DNA of 64,000 nt from Thiomicrospira pelophila DSM 1534 (GTDB lineage Bacteria; Pseudomonadota; Gammaproteobacteria; Thiomicrospirales; Thiomicrospiraceae), in the NCBI RefSeq assembly GCF_000711195.1, contig NZ_JOMR01000001.1, positions 1,240,001 through 1,304,000 on the forward strand, given 5' to 3'. A program made the position numbers and the translations under genes. This document shows, piece after piece, positions 36,801 to 44,983 of this stretch. A model generated the notes under the pieces. That model was not told the DNA's origin. It saw only the letters and a program-made list of their open reading frames with translations, and did no database searches. Each line of letters starts with the position of its first letter. Position 1 is the first letter of the stretch.

Positions 36801-37748
36801 TTCTTTAATGTCGCGTTCGCCGACCTGAAACACCAGCACATCGCCATGCGGATCGTGATCAGCCAACTCCTCCAACGCCTCGACAATACCCGTAGTTAAG
36901 TCCTGCTCAATCACCGTGCCGTCGTCCATTTCCACCTGACCTAAAGGCCGATAACGCGTTTCAACCGGATAAGTCCGCCCCGACACTTCCACAATCGGCA
37001 CCACCAGGCCTGGTTGTTTGAAATGCTCGGCAAAACGCGCGGTATCAATGGTGGCCGAGGTAATAATTAACTTTAAATCCGGACGCTTGGGGAGAAGTTG
37101 TTTCAGAATGCCCAGCAGAAAATCGATATTGATACTGCGCTCATGCGCCTCATCAATAATAATGGTGTCGTATTGACTTAAAAAACGATCGTTCTGAATC
37201 TCCGCCAGCAAAATCCCGTCGGTCATCACCTTAATCAAACTGGTCTCATGCACCTGATCGTGAAAACGCACCTGATAACCGACCAATTCACCCAGCGACG
37301 AACCGAGTTCTTCCGCCAAACGCTCCGCCACACTGCGCGCCGCTAAACGTCGCGGTTGCGTACAACCTATACGCCCTAACACACCACGCCCGGCTTCCAA
37401 ACACAGCTTTGGAATTTGAGTGGTTTTACCCGAACCCGTTTCACCCGCAATCACCACCACCTGATGCTGGCTAATCAAATCCACCAACTCAGCGCGCCGC
37501 CCCACTACTGGCAAGGCTTCATCATACTGAATGTTTGGCACCAACGCCTTGCGTGCATCCACCTTATCCAACGAACGCTGCAAACGCTCACACCAAGACC
37601 ACCAGGCCTGGTGGTTATTATCAGACTCGACATTCAGCTTAGCCAAGTCGAGCCTATCCAAATCTCGTTTTAAACGAAATTGATCACGGCTTTGCGCTTG
37701 AGCAATAAGGGAATGAAGTGCAGATTTATCGCGCGGAAATTCAGACAT
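33804..37748 (-). CDS. hrpA: ATP-dependent RNA helicase HrpA
   Basis: DEAH-box helicase of 1314 residues, close to E. coli HrpA (1300), which acts on mRNA and collided ribosomes. It has Walker A GETGSGKTTQIPK (about residues 98-110), the DEAH box in IIIDEAHERSINI, the SAT motif, the QRKGRCGRV motif VI, a helicase-associated domain, an OB fold and the long HrpA-specific C-terminal region. Palindrome copies at 37601, 37003, 36610 and 34555 encode HQAW, QPGLV, DPGLV and YPGLV. ATG 37748 follows an in-frame TTG and no strong ribosome binding site is seen. Confidence 0.95.
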   Translation of the reverse strand: MSEFPRDKSALHSLIAQAQSRDQFRLKRDLDRLDLAKLNVESDNNHQAWWSWCERLQRSLDKVDARKALVPNIQYDEALPVVGRRAELVDLISQHQVVVIAGETGSGKTTQIPKLCLEAGRGVLGRIGCTQPRRLAARSVAERLAEELGSSLGELVGYQVRFHDQVHETSLIKVMTDGILLAEIQNDRFLSQYDTIIIDEAHERSINIDFLLGILKQLLPKRPDLKLIITSATIDTARFAEHFKQPGLVVPIVEVSGRTYPVETRYRPLGQVEMDDGTVIEQDLTTGIVEALEELADHDPHGDVLVFQVGERDIKETAEVLRKQNLKNTDVIPLYARLSVSDQNKVFQTSNKRRIILSTNVAETSLTVPGIRYVVDPGLVRISRYSVRSKVQRLPVERISQASANQRKGRCGRVADGICIRLYSEEDFKARPEFTDPEIHRTSLTSVLLNMAQLKLGKVERFPFIEPPQEKAVNDGYRQLMEIGALDDKKRLTESGRDLARLPLEPRIAKMVLEADKNNVLAEVLIIAAAISIQDPRDINEQTMQAARKAHKSFEDPRSDFLFFLNLWRFYEHQQRHLSQNKLRKLCKTNYLSYLRLREWHDLYHQLKVSLKSIGLKVGELHLYEEVTENGQTLERLSDLHSINVHRSLLAGLLGQVMMRDDENVYMGARGTKLFIHPSSVLFKRKPKWVMSAEMVETTKLYARTNAEIDVHWVEQLAPHLIKRSYADPHWQKKRGQVGAYESVTLYGLPIVNRRPCNYGPINPKESRGIFIRALAQTEVNTRAAFYRHNLELIKQIERYEQKLRRPDFLVDETVLQNFYEERLPAHIYNQPALETWFKKADAKTQDSLKLTESLLLKQDLDSQYEQDFPDQIQLSQRIPLQLDYRFEPGQQQDGVVFKIPLAGLNLVNVEQFEWLTPGFLKEKIVCYIKALPKQLRKQFVPAPAVAERVANQISSDQGEFVPQLIQALNRGANQKVRLDDFGAVDLPAHLRPWFQLLDDKGKLLAESADLDDLKSRYQHLVEAKIQQTQTEPKQVISEWDFGDLAQEESIKSHGKTLLAYPGLVLEKEQVFLIRSGDERQAQKQHGYAVWFLLKNQLKDKHKYLQKHLALKQACLCFSPYGSCTHLTEQVIEKALRRLVPEPQTIRSQGAYEAAVTRLQTDWVKEAQAIANLVSDILQNHQRLAKQIKGKLNPRWLASLDDIKTQLDDLVNLNFVLDTPDIWLAQIPRYLKALQVRLEKLDLDPQKDQQVQRQMQSLLIEFNELKTHESLRLNPDFIELRWMLEELRISLFSQPMKTLKPVSVERLQKLMKSL
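34555..34566. repeat. Iterated palindrome, one mismatch, in hrpA
   Basis: ACCAGGCCTGGG; read as YPGLV in the C-terminal region. Confidence 0.7.
36610..36621. repeat. Iterated palindrome, one mismatch, in hrpA
   Basis: ACCAGGCCTGGA; read as DPGLV in the conserved VVDPGLVR helicase segment. Here the protein motif itself may dictate the sequence. Confidence 0.55.
37003..37014. repeat. Iterated palindrome in hrpA
   Basis: Perfect copy read as QPGLVV in the first helicase domain. Confidence 0.95.
37601..37612. repeat. Iterated palindrome in hrpA, 18-bp extended
   Basis: Perfect copy within an 18-bp perfect palindrome (ACC and GGT added); read as HQAW near residue 47. Confidence 0.95.
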
Positions 37749-37860
37749 CAACTAAGAGTTACCAGAAATAGACAAGTTAAAATGATCGCCTATTTTAACT
37801 GAACAAGCCAAGGAGTTTTGAACACATTTTGAACCAACCACACTGCGCGCTAGAAAAGGC

Positions 37861-37872
37861 ACCAGGCCTGGT
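37861..37872. repeat. Iterated palindrome between hrpA and diguanylate cyclase genes
   Basis: Perfect copy in the 164-bp gap, 44 bp beyond the diguanylate cyclase stop. Nothing else distinctive is visible in that gap. Confidence 0.95.
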
Positions 37873-37915
37873 GATAGGGTTTTAGGTAAAATATTCGGTT
37901 TTCATTTTCACCAGA

Positions 37916-39649
37916 TTAAGCAAGCTTATGCCTTTTTTTATCATCTGGGAGCAAAGCTTCTAGGATGCAAATAACCTGGTCGCGTCCACTTTGTTTGGCT
38001 TGGTATAAAGCTTCGTCGGCGCGAAGGATCAGGTCGTCCAGCTCGGTTTGTTCTGGCAAGCCGGTGGCTAGGCCAATACTCGCGGTCACACTGACCGCCT
38101 CTTCTCCGTTGATTAGCTTTTGCTCACGCAGCTGTTGCAAAAATCTTTCGGCAAACTGGCGTGCCTCTTCGATTTGGGTATTCGGCAGGAGCACAATAAA
38201 TTCTTCACCACCCCAACGCGCAACCATATCTTCTTTTCGAATTTTTTCATTCAGCAATTTGCTAATCATTTGCAACACCTGGTCACCAAACATATGGCCA
38301 TGCGCATCATTACACTCCTTGAAATGGTCAATATCCATAATCAGAGCACAGAGTGGCTGTCGGCGTTTATAGGGATCTTTCCAGAGCCCTTCGGCCCAGT
38401 AATAGAGCGCACGACGATTATTTAGCAGAGTCAACGCATCGGTATTTGCATCTTTTTCTGCCAATACTTGTTTGTGTTGCACACGACGTATGCGTGAGGC
38501 GAGTGCTAAAGCCAGCAACGTCGCTTCAAGCAACATCCCGATTTCCGCGGCCCTGAAGGTCAGCTCACTAAAAGGCAACCAACCCAGCACCGCCATGGTA
38601 GTCACGATTGTACCCAAGGTTCCTGCAACAACAGCGGTCAGGTAAAACCGACCACTAATACTGCCTTGCAAGACACTAAAAACGCCCATTATCAACATTA
38701 ATGAGGTGAATATCAGCATAAATGCAAACGCGACCATTAGTGCTAACGCTTGGTTTCCAGTTAGATAACTGAAAAGTAAAACAAGCCAACTGCCGACAAG
38801 TATCCAGGATGAAAAACGATATAACGCTAGCCACTTGCTGCGAATGTCTAAAAACACCGTAGCAAACCAAAGCCCAGCCGAACCAAATAGCATCATTAAC
38901 AAAGGTTGCGCCCAGCGCTGCCACTCGACCGACTGCGACCAGACCCAAACAAAACCATGCCCGGTATAGGAAAAATTGGCAACAACAAAGGAAAGTAAAT
39001 AAAAGGCATAAAGCAAATGGCGGCGGTCACGAATACCAACAGACAGTGCGGTATTAAAAAAGATCAAGGCTAAGAGGTAGCCATAAACCAGCCCATAACT
39101 AAACAAGCGCACAAGCGTAAAGTGATCAAGTTTTTGATCATCAACAACATAAAACGGCGCGACTAGCGGATCGGGGGTATCCAGTTGCACTAACACCTGT
39201 GTCTTTCCAGGTTCCAGATAAAGCGGCATTAAAAAGCCCGTCACCTTCGACGTGCGATCTAGCGCGGAATGGTTATCACCCGTTATCCACTGTTTAACCA
39301 ACTGACCGTCATAAAACTGGTAAAAATGCACCTCATCCAACCAAGAGGTATCCAACAGCAAATGACGTTTGATTGCTTCCGATTCAGCGTTATAAAGTTC
39401 CAAGCCCACCCAAACAGGCGCACTATTCAAACCGCTTGCCAGCACCTGTTTATCTAACGACCGAAAGGACTGCCCCTGCTGCCAAAGGTTATAAATCTCT
39501 GAGGCTTCGTAACTCGCCTCATCTCGGTCTTGCCAATAGACCTGCTGTGAAATGATATGTTCTGAGTTATTAAAAGAATAAGAACCTGCCAATACGCTAA
39601 AGGGCAATAGCCAAAATACAAAAAACAGCAAGCACCCCTGCTTAAACAT
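37916..39649 (-). CDS. Membrane diguanylate cyclase with 7TMR-DISM sensor
   Basis: 577 residues: a signal peptide (1-21), a periplasmic 7TMR-DISM extracellular domain (about 30-170), seven membrane helices (about 180-385), a short helix and a GGDEF domain. The active-site motif is intact as RWGGEEF (near residue 480), and an RKED inhibitory site lies exactly five residues before it, so product feedback by cyclic di-GMP is expected. It should make cyclic di-GMP in response to a periplasmic, possibly carbohydrate, ligand. It is the active counterpart to the degenerate domain at 15563-16462. Confidence 0.9.
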   Translation of the reverse strand: MFKQGCLLFFVFWLLPFSVLAGSYSFNNSEHIISQQVYWQDRDEASYEASEIYNLWQQGQSFRSLDKQVLASGLNSAPVWVGLELYNAESEAIKRHLLLDTSWLDEVHFYQFYDGQLVKQWITGDNHSALDRTSKVTGFLMPLYLEPGKTQVLVQLDTPDPLVAPFYVVDDQKLDHFTLVRLFSYGLVYGYLLALIFFNTALSVGIRDRRHLLYAFYLLSFVVANFSYTGHGFVWVWSQSVEWQRWAQPLLMMLFGSAGLWFATVFLDIRSKWLALYRFSSWILVGSWLVLLFSYLTGNQALALMVAFAFMLIFTSLMLIMGVFSVLQGSISGRFYLTAVVAGTLGTIVTTMAVLGWLPFSELTFRAAEIGMLLEATLLALALASRIRRVQHKQVLAEKDANTDALTLLNNRRALYYWAEGLWKDPYKRRQPLCALIMDIDHFKECNDAHGHMFGDQVLQMISKLLNEKIRKEDMVARWGGEEFIVLLPNTQIEEARQFAERFLQQLREQKLINGEEAVSVTASIGLATGLPEQTELDDLILRADEALYQAKQSGRDQVICILEALLPDDKKRHKLA

Positions 39650-39727
39650 ATCGAAATCCAGATGATTTGAAAACTCAATTATAAGCTGATAAGCACAAGA
39701 ATGTAAGCATTGCTAAATTTAGCCACC

Positions 39728-39739
39728 ACCAGGCCTGGT
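39728..39739. repeat. Iterated palindrome, intergenic
   Basis: Perfect copy flanked by CCACC/GGTGG-type extension, in the 238-bp divergent gap between the cyclase and DsrE-like genes, 94 bp upstream of the putative -35 box. Confidence 0.95.
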
Positions 39740-39830
39740 GGTTGAATTTAAAAGATTAGACAAAGTTACGCTGAAACAAATTTACTCCAATCTCCTATAT
39801 TTCTGGTTCAAGTGAATGCGTTTGACACTA

Positions 39831-39858
39831 TTGACCGTTAAACAAACTGGCGTATTAT
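39831..39858 (+). promoter_or_regulatory. Probable sigma-70 promoter of DsrE-like gene
   Basis: TTGACC (39831-39836), a 16-base spacer and TATTAT (39853-39858), followed by a strong AAGGAG ribosome binding site before the ATG at 39888. Confidence 0.55.
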
Positions 39859-39887
39859 GAGAATCGACGTTACCAAAGGAGATCGAA

Positions 39888-40391
39888 ATGAAATCACTAC
39901 GCGCAATGGCCCTTTCTATAGCAACCAGTCTCATGCTCGCCCTACCGATGCAGGCTTATGCCGAGCCGCAGAACAATGATCATGCTCTGGCCGGTGTTAA
40001 GAATGGTGATGTATTGTTTGATATCACGCTGTCTGAGCCAAGAATGTTAACGGCACAAATGGGAGTGATGTTTGAAACCTATCAGGACTTGAAAAAAAAC
40101 GGCATTACGCCAAAGATGGTTCTCGCCTTTCACGGCCAGAATGTGCACTATCTAACCGAAAACCTAGACACCGTGCCCATGGAAGATATAAACCAAGTCG
40201 AAACCTTTAATGAAAACTTAAACAAATTAATGGCGCTTGATGGTGTACGAATTGAAGCCTGTGCCATCGCTATTCGTCTATACGGTGCAGACCGTCCAGA
40301 AATCCGTAATGGCATTCATGTGGTGGGCAACACTTATGTGTCCAATATCGGCTATGACAAGCAAGGTTATACCATTATTGGCATTCATTAA
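39888..40391 (+). CDS. Exported DsrE-family-like protein
   Basis: 167 residues: a signal peptide (cleavage after QAYAE, about residue 25) and a DsrE/F-like alpha/beta domain. The domain has strands VLFDITLSEP and PKMVLAFHG and a conserved-type cysteine in RIEACAIAIRLYG. The closing strand is YTIIGIH. DsrE-fold proteins carry or sense sulfur in sulfur-oxidising bacteria; an exported version would act in the periplasm. The role here is inferred from the fold only. It is a single gene with its own promoter and a hairpin after the stop. Confidence 0.7.
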   Translation: MKSLRAMALSIATSLMLALPMQAYAEPQNNDHALAGVKNGDVLFDITLSEPRMLTAQMGVMFETYQDLKKNGITPKMVLAFHGQNVHYLTENLDTVPMEDINQVETFNENLNKLMALDGVRIEACAIAIRLYGADRPEIRNGIHVVGNTYVSNIGYDKQGYTIIGIH

Positions 40392-40417
40392 GACTATATA
40401 AGTCCGCTAGATTTAGC

Positions 40418-40440
40418 ACACCATCCAAAAAGGATGGTGT
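40418..40440 (+). terminator. Hairpin after DsrE-like gene
   Basis: The 9-bp stem ACACCATCC / GGATGGTGT with an AAAAA loop lies 27 bases after the stop. The downstream T content is low, so this is only a probable terminator. Confidence 0.55.
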
Positions 40441-40502
40441 TAATTGAAAAGACAGAGCAAACAATTACAATCAATTAAGAAATTGAAGGATAACGTGCCC
40501 TT

Positions 40503-41834
40503 TTATTCCGCAAGGAAAGCACGCGCTAAGGCTTGCGCCTGTTGAATTTGTGCGGGCGTCATTTTGGGTGCAACCCATTCATCACGCTTTTTTCTCGCCT
40601 GTTCATAACCGTTTGCTAAAGCAATATTGAGCCATTTATGGGCTTGAATGTAATCCTGAATTACACCTTCACCTTTGGCAAACATCAGACCAAGATTAAA
40701 CTGCGCAGGGGCAACTCCCTGTTTCGCGGCTTGTTCATACCAGTACACGACTTCTTTATAGTCTTGCACCACACCTTGACCGTTGTCATACTTCACAGCA
40801 AGATTAAACTGCGCCTTAGCATCACCTTGTTTCGCAGCTTGTTCGTACAAGTAGACGGCTTGTTTGTAGTCTTGCTCTACGCCTTTGCCTTTGTCGTACA
40901 TTAAGCCTAGATTAAACTGCGCCTTGACATCACCTTGTTTCACGGCTTGTTCATACCAGTACACAGCTTGTTTGTGGTCTTCCACGCCCTGGCCGTTTTC
41001 GTACATTAAACCTAGATTAAACTGCGCCTTGACATCGCCTTGTTTCGCGGCTTGTTCGTACCAATAGACGGCTTGTTTGTGGTCTTTCGCTACGCCTTGA
41101 CCGTTTTCGTACATTAATCCAAGATTATACTGCGCCTTAGCATGGCCTTGTTTCGCGGCTTGTTCGTACCAATAGACGGCTTGCTTGTGGTCTTGCTCCA
41201 CGCCCTGGCCGTTTTCGTACATTAAACCTAGATTAAACTGAGCCTTAGCATGGCCTTGCTTCGTGGCTTGTTCGTACCAGTAGACGGCTTGTTTGTAGTC
41301 TTGCTCTACGCCCTGGCCTATGTCGTACATTAATCCAAGATTAAACTGCGCCTTGACATCGCCTTGTTTCGCGGCTTTTTCGTACCAATAGACGGCTTGT
41401 TTGTGGTCTTTCGCTACGCCTTGACCGTTTTCGTACATTAATCCAAGATTATACTGCGCCTTAGCATGGCCTTGTTTCGCGGCTTGTTCGTACCAATAGA
41501 CGGCTTGCTTGTGGTCTTGCTCCACGCCCTTGCCTTTATCGTACATTAAGCCAAGATTAAACTGCGCATTGGCATTGTCTTGTTTCGCGGCTTGTTCGTA
41601 CCAATAGACGGCTTGCTTGCGATCTTTCGCTACGCCTTGGCCATTTTCGTACAATACGCCAAGAGCGTATTGTGAAAAAGGTTCTCCATTTTCTGCGGAC
41701 TTTTTAAACTCACTGAGTGCAGACTTATAATCACCGCTTTGATAGGCTGACAAGCCCTTTTCCCTATCCGCCATCACCGTCTGAGCAAGGCTCATAGAAA
41801 ATAGGCCCGCTAAGATTATTTGTTTTAATTTCAT
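40503..41834 (-). CDS. Exported Sel1-repeat (TPR-like) protein
   Basis: 443 residues: a signal peptide (about 1-22, ending TVMA) followed by about ten 36-residue Sel1 repeats of the form QFNLGLMYENGQGVxxDxKQAV, ending in a less repetitive unit and a short tail. Sel1 proteins are solenoids that mediate protein contacts, often in the envelope. The repeats are nearly identical in DNA (108-bp period). One unit (GQGVEDHKQ) has lost one residue. The ATG at 41834 has AAGGA 7 bases upstream; the frame start at 41858 does not. Confidence 0.9.
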   Translation of the reverse strand: MKLKQIILAGLFSMSLAQTVMADREKGLSAYQSGDYKSALSEFKKSAENGEPFSQYALGVLYENGQGVAKDRKQAVYWYEQAAKQDNANAQFNLGLMYDKGKGVEQDHKQAVYWYEQAAKQGHAKAQYNLGLMYENGQGVAKDHKQAVYWYEKAAKQGDVKAQFNLGLMYDIGQGVEQDYKQAVYWYEQATKQGHAKAQFNLGLMYENGQGVEQDHKQAVYWYEQAAKQGHAKAQYNLGLMYENGQGVAKDHKQAVYWYEQAAKQGDVKAQFNLGLMYENGQGVEDHKQAVYWYEQAVKQGDVKAQFNLGLMYDKGKGVEQDYKQAVYLYEQAAKQGDAKAQFNLAVKYDNGQGVVQDYKEVVYWYEQAAKQGVAPAQFNLGLMFAKGEGVIQDYIQAHKWLNIALANGYEQARKKRDEWVAPKMTPAQIQQAQALARAFLAE

Positions 41835-41892
41835 ATTACCATTCCTTCTTATAGCCACTCCATTTTAGCCAGTGGTTAGATCCAATTTGTGA

Positions 41893-41924
41893 ATTATATA
41901 ATTGCATCTAATTGCTAACGGCAA
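41893..41924 (-). promoter_or_regulatory. Possible promoter of Sel1-repeat gene
   Basis: On the minus strand TTGCCG (41919-41924) precedes TATATAAT (41893-41900) by 18 bases. The rest of the gap up to 42066 shows nothing distinctive. Confidence 0.35.
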
Positions 41925-42066
41925 GTTTTCAAAATCCGCATTGACTACATTCATATCAGAGCTACGGTAATATCGATGCTATCTTTTCCAATATATCTTT
42001 TTCCTGTTGGATAAGTGGTTTTGTAGATCTGATTAATAAGCCTTTGAATTAGTTTTATTTTTCTGG

Positions 42067-42585
42067 CTATCCCACCACGGCTTTCAGCTTGTCTAGATCG
42101 AACTGGGTTTGCTCAGTATCTACACCTAATTCGCGCATTTTGGCTTCTAGCTCGTCTTTTTCGACTTTTAAGTCAATCAAACCGCTAGTGTTCTGCTCGA
42201 AGGTGTACATTTGAGTAATACCCAAATGGTAAAAGCGCAAGATTTTCATCGCCTCTACATCCCCTGCTTCGACCTTTTCTTGCAACGAGCGCATGGCGTT
42301 GGTGATGTGCATTAAGCTACGTTTTAACTGCCAGCCATACATGGCCTCTTGCATCCAGGGCTGGTGCTTAAAGAACTTAGCGGTAATCCAAAACACGAGA
42401 CCTAAGCCAATTAACGCGCCCATGATTTGTAGGGTCAGTAAGTTATGCGGATTTTCGCCAAATAAGCTGGGGAAAAAGTAAGAGGTTAAAAAGCCGATGA
42501 CAATAAACAGCGCCATCACCCGCAAGGTTGCGTTGCGGGTTTTTACGCGATATTGATGCGGGTCAATCTCTTTTATTTCAAACAT
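42067..42585 (-). CDS. DUF3087-like membrane protein
   Basis: 172 residues with two membrane helices (about 22-42 and 51-70) separated by a short loop, then a cytoplasmic helical domain (about 75-172) rich in Glu, Met and Lys that may form a coiled coil. It resembles the DUF3087 family of small proteobacterial membrane proteins with no known function; I am only moderately sure of this. It lies 52 bases downstream of the SlyD-like gene on the same strand and may be co-transcribed. Confidence 0.65.
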   Translation of the reverse strand: MFEIKEIDPHQYRVKTRNATLRVMALFIVIGFLTSYFFPSLFGENPHNLLTLQIMGALIGLGLVFWITAKFFKHQPWMQEAMYGWQLKRSLMHITNAMRSLQEKVEAGDVEAMKILRFYHLGITQMYTFEQNTSGLIDLKVEKDELEAKMRELGVDTEQTQFDLDKLKAVVG

Positions 42586-42637
42586 TTATACAACCTTGTA
42601 TTGAATTCATTTTAAGTCGAGCGAGAAAAAATCCGGC

Positions 42638-43063
42638 CTACTCAACCGAAATAATCTCAACTTTATAATCCAAGCTTTTACCCGCTAGTGGGTGGTTGCC
42701 GTCTAAATAGACTTTGTCGCCGTCAATTTTGGTAATACGGAAATTGATTGGGTTGCCTTCTGGGTCGACGGTTTCGACCACATTACCTTCGACTAACTCG
42801 ACATTGTCGTCAAAGTTTTCTGGGCTGGCGACGACCATTAAGTCATCGGCTTCGTAGCCATAGGCTTTTTCTGGTGAGATGGTTACTTTGGCTTCAAAGC
42901 CCGGCTCTTCGCCGTCTAAAAACTCTTCTAGGCCTTCGATAATTTCTTCTTCACCCTGGATATAAACCACCGGTGCGACATCGTAGGTCGAATCTAACAG
43001 TTCGCCTTTGTTATCACGCAGTTCATAATGAAACGTAACTTTTGCGCCTTTCTTCACTCGCAT
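42638..43063 (-). CDS. FKBP-type peptidyl-prolyl isomerase, SlyD-like
   Basis: 141 residues: the FKBP fold opening VTFHYELRDNKGELLDSTYD, the insert-in-flap chaperone domain from about residue 70 (SPEKAYGYEADDLMVV), and the closing GNHPLAGKSLDYKVEI. This is the SlyD/FkpB-type arrangement, catalysing proline isomerisation and assisting folding. The His/Cys-rich metal-binding tail of E. coli SlyD is absent, so a nickel role is unlikely. The gene starts divergently from dnaQ. Confidence 0.9.
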   Translation of the reverse strand: MRVKKGAKVTFHYELRDNKGELLDSTYDVAPVVYIQGEEEIIEGLEEFLDGEEPGFEAKVTISPEKAYGYEADDLMVVASPENFDDNVELVEGNVVETVDPEGNPINFRITKIDGDKVYLDGNHPLAGKSLDYKVEIISVE

Positions 43064-43123
43064 CGGGTATTCCTCAATTTTAAAAGTGATAAAATGAGGC
43101 TTATTTTAAACCAAGAGACGGTT

Positions 43124-43819
43124 ATGCGTCAGATAATCTTAGATACCGAAACCACGGGCATTGATCCCAAACAAGGCCACCGCATTATCGAAATCGGCTG
43201 TGTCGAGCTGTTGGATCGCAAATTAACCCACCAGCATTACCACCAATATATTCAACCCGAACGCGAGGTGGAAGAAGAAGCGATTGGTGTGCATGGCATC
43301 ACGAATGAGTTGTTGACCGACAAACCTAAGTTTGCTGAGGTGGTCGACGCGTTTATGCAGTTTGTGCAAGGCGCGGAACTGGTGATACATAACGCACCGT
43401 TTGACGTGGGCTTTATCAACCACGAACTGTCTTTATTAAAAGACAATGTTTGGGGAAAAATAGAAGATCATTGCAAAATCACTGACACCTTAAAAATGGC
43501 GCGCAAAACCTATCCGGGACAGCGTAATTCGTTGGATGCCTTGTGCAAGCGTTTAGGCGTGGATAACTCGGGCCGAGAATTACACGGCGCCCTACTCGAT
43601 TCCGAGATTCTGGCGGATGTGTATTTAATGATGACCGGCGGCCAGGTGAGTTTAAAACTGGCGCACGAAAGCGCGTCTGGCGGCGCAGGTTGGACACGAA
43701 AAAGCCGTGATCAACGCGGGGTACTTAAAGTGCTCGAACCTACGCCTGAAGAACTGACGGCCCACCAAGCTTATTTGGCAAAAATGTTTAAAGACCAAGA
43801 AAATCCGCCTGTTTGGTAA
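43124..43819 (+). CDS. dnaQ: DNA polymerase III epsilon subunit (proofreading exonuclease)
   Basis: DEDDh 3'-5' exonuclease that proofreads for the replicative polymerase. Exo I is ILDTETTGID (residues 5-14), Exo II VIHNAPFDVGF (about 88-98) and Exo III HGALLDSEILA (about 151 onward) with the catalytic His. The C-terminal segment binds the alpha subunit. I start at ATG 43124, giving the family-typical RQIILDTETTG; the frame is open back to 43028 but that overlaps the divergent isomerase gene. The 231-residue length is close to E. coli (243). Confidence 0.95.
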   Translation: MRQIILDTETTGIDPKQGHRIIEIGCVELLDRKLTHQHYHQYIQPEREVEEEAIGVHGITNELLTDKPKFAEVVDAFMQFVQGAELVIHNAPFDVGFINHELSLLKDNVWGKIEDHCKITDTLKMARKTYPGQRNSLDALCKRLGVDNSGRELHGALLDSEILADVYLMMTGGQVSLKLAHESASGGAGWTRKSRDQRGVLKVLEPTPEELTAHQAYLAKMFKDQENPPVW

Positions 43820-43888
43820 GCTCACTCTTATCGCCAATAGGCGCACTGAAAAATCAACTTTTGTTCGCAAAGCGAGGCCTTGATCCGA

Positions 43889-44983
43889 ATGGTTCACAAA
43901 CATCTCCAAGCCAGCCATATAGTATTTATATTGATTTTATTACTGGTTGTAAGTTGGATCGCAAGTGGAATACTGGGTTCAAACAATCACCATCAATCTA
44001 TCGATGAAGAACCTAATCTGCCTACGGTTGCCGCGAGTTGGAGTGAAGCCCAATCCATTCATCGTAAACTGGTGATTTATGGCGATGCCCAACCGATTCA
44101 GGTCGCGGTTGTCAGAGCCCGTACTGACGGATTAGTTGAAGATATAGTGCGTGTTGGCCAAACCGTTCGTGAAGGCGATGAAATTGCGCGCCTTTCCATG
44201 GATGACCGACAAGTGCAGCTTGCCCAAGCCAAAGCACAAGTGGCTTCTAGCCAGCGCGATTATGACGCGGTGAGTCAATTAATTGAACGTAACCTAGCAT
44301 CCGACTCTGAACGTCAACTTCGACTCGCCCAGCTCGAATCAGCCCGCGCTGCCTTGCGGGCGATTGAGTTTGAGATTGAAAATACGCGTGTAAAATCGCC
44401 GATTAGCGGCACCGTTAACCATATCTTCTCAGAACAAGGCAGCTTTGTTACTTTGGGTGGCCAACTGCTTGAAATCGTTGATAACAATCCGCTGCTGGCG
44501 GTTATTCAAATCCAACAAGCTGAAATCGCTAACATTCAGCTTGGTCAAACCGCACAAGTTCGCTTTGTGGGTGGTGAAGAACGCACAGGTCAAGTGCGTT
44601 TTATTTCGCCGATTGGGGATGCTAAAACGCGCACTTTCCGAGTTGAAATCGAAATCGACAATAGCCAAAACCCTTTACCTTCAGGTTTAAGTGCCGAAGT
44701 GACATTGGAATTAGATGCTCAAATGGCGCATCAAATTTCGCCCGCACTTATCCGCTTGGATGAAACCGGTCAAGCGGGAATCTATATCGTCAACGGTCAA
44801 CAAACTCTAGAGTTTAGGCCCATCGAAATTGTGCGAGCAGATGGCCAGGCGATTTGGGTTAACGGACTTAAGCCTCGTGTGCAAATTGCCACCCTCACAC
44901 ATGGCGAATTAACGGATGGCCAAAGGGTGAACGTTCAACCCACTCCGGACTCTTTTAGCGGTCAAAGCAAGGGAACCCCATAA
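43889..44983 (+). CDS. RND efflux periplasmic adaptor (membrane fusion protein)
   Basis: 364 residues: an N-terminal membrane anchor (about 10-29), a lipoyl half-motif (VEDIVRVGQTVREGDEIARL), a helical hairpin (about 110-150), the second lipoyl half (TRVKSPISGTVNHIFSEQGSFV) and beta-barrel and membrane-proximal domains. It links the inner-membrane RND pump to an outer-membrane channel, which is not encoded here. The ATG at 43889 is preferred over the TTG at 43880. The stop overlaps the pump start by 1 base (TAATG). Confidence 0.92.
   Translation: MVHKHLQASHIVFILILLLVVSWIASGILGSNNHHQSIDEEPNLPTVAASWSEAQSIHRKLVIYGDAQPIQVAVVRARTDGLVEDIVRVGQTVREGDEIARLSMDDRQVQLAQAKAQVASSQRDYDAVSQLIERNLASDSERQLRLAQLESARAALRAIEFEIENTRVKSPISGTVNHIFSEQGSFVTLGGQLLEIVDNNPLLAVIQIQQAEIANIQLGQTAQVRFVGGEERTGQVRFISPIGDAKTRTFRVEIEIDNSQNPLPSGLSAEVTLELDAQMAHQISPALIRLDETGQAGIYIVNGQQTLEFRPIEIVRADGQAIWVNGLKPRVQIATLTHGELTDGQRVNVQPTPDSFSGQSKGTP

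Noticed and set aside
40503..41834. Tandem 108-bp repeats as a CRISPR or satellite array
   Set aside because: They are in frame, uninterrupted by spacers, and encode a regular Sel1 solenoid with a signal peptide.
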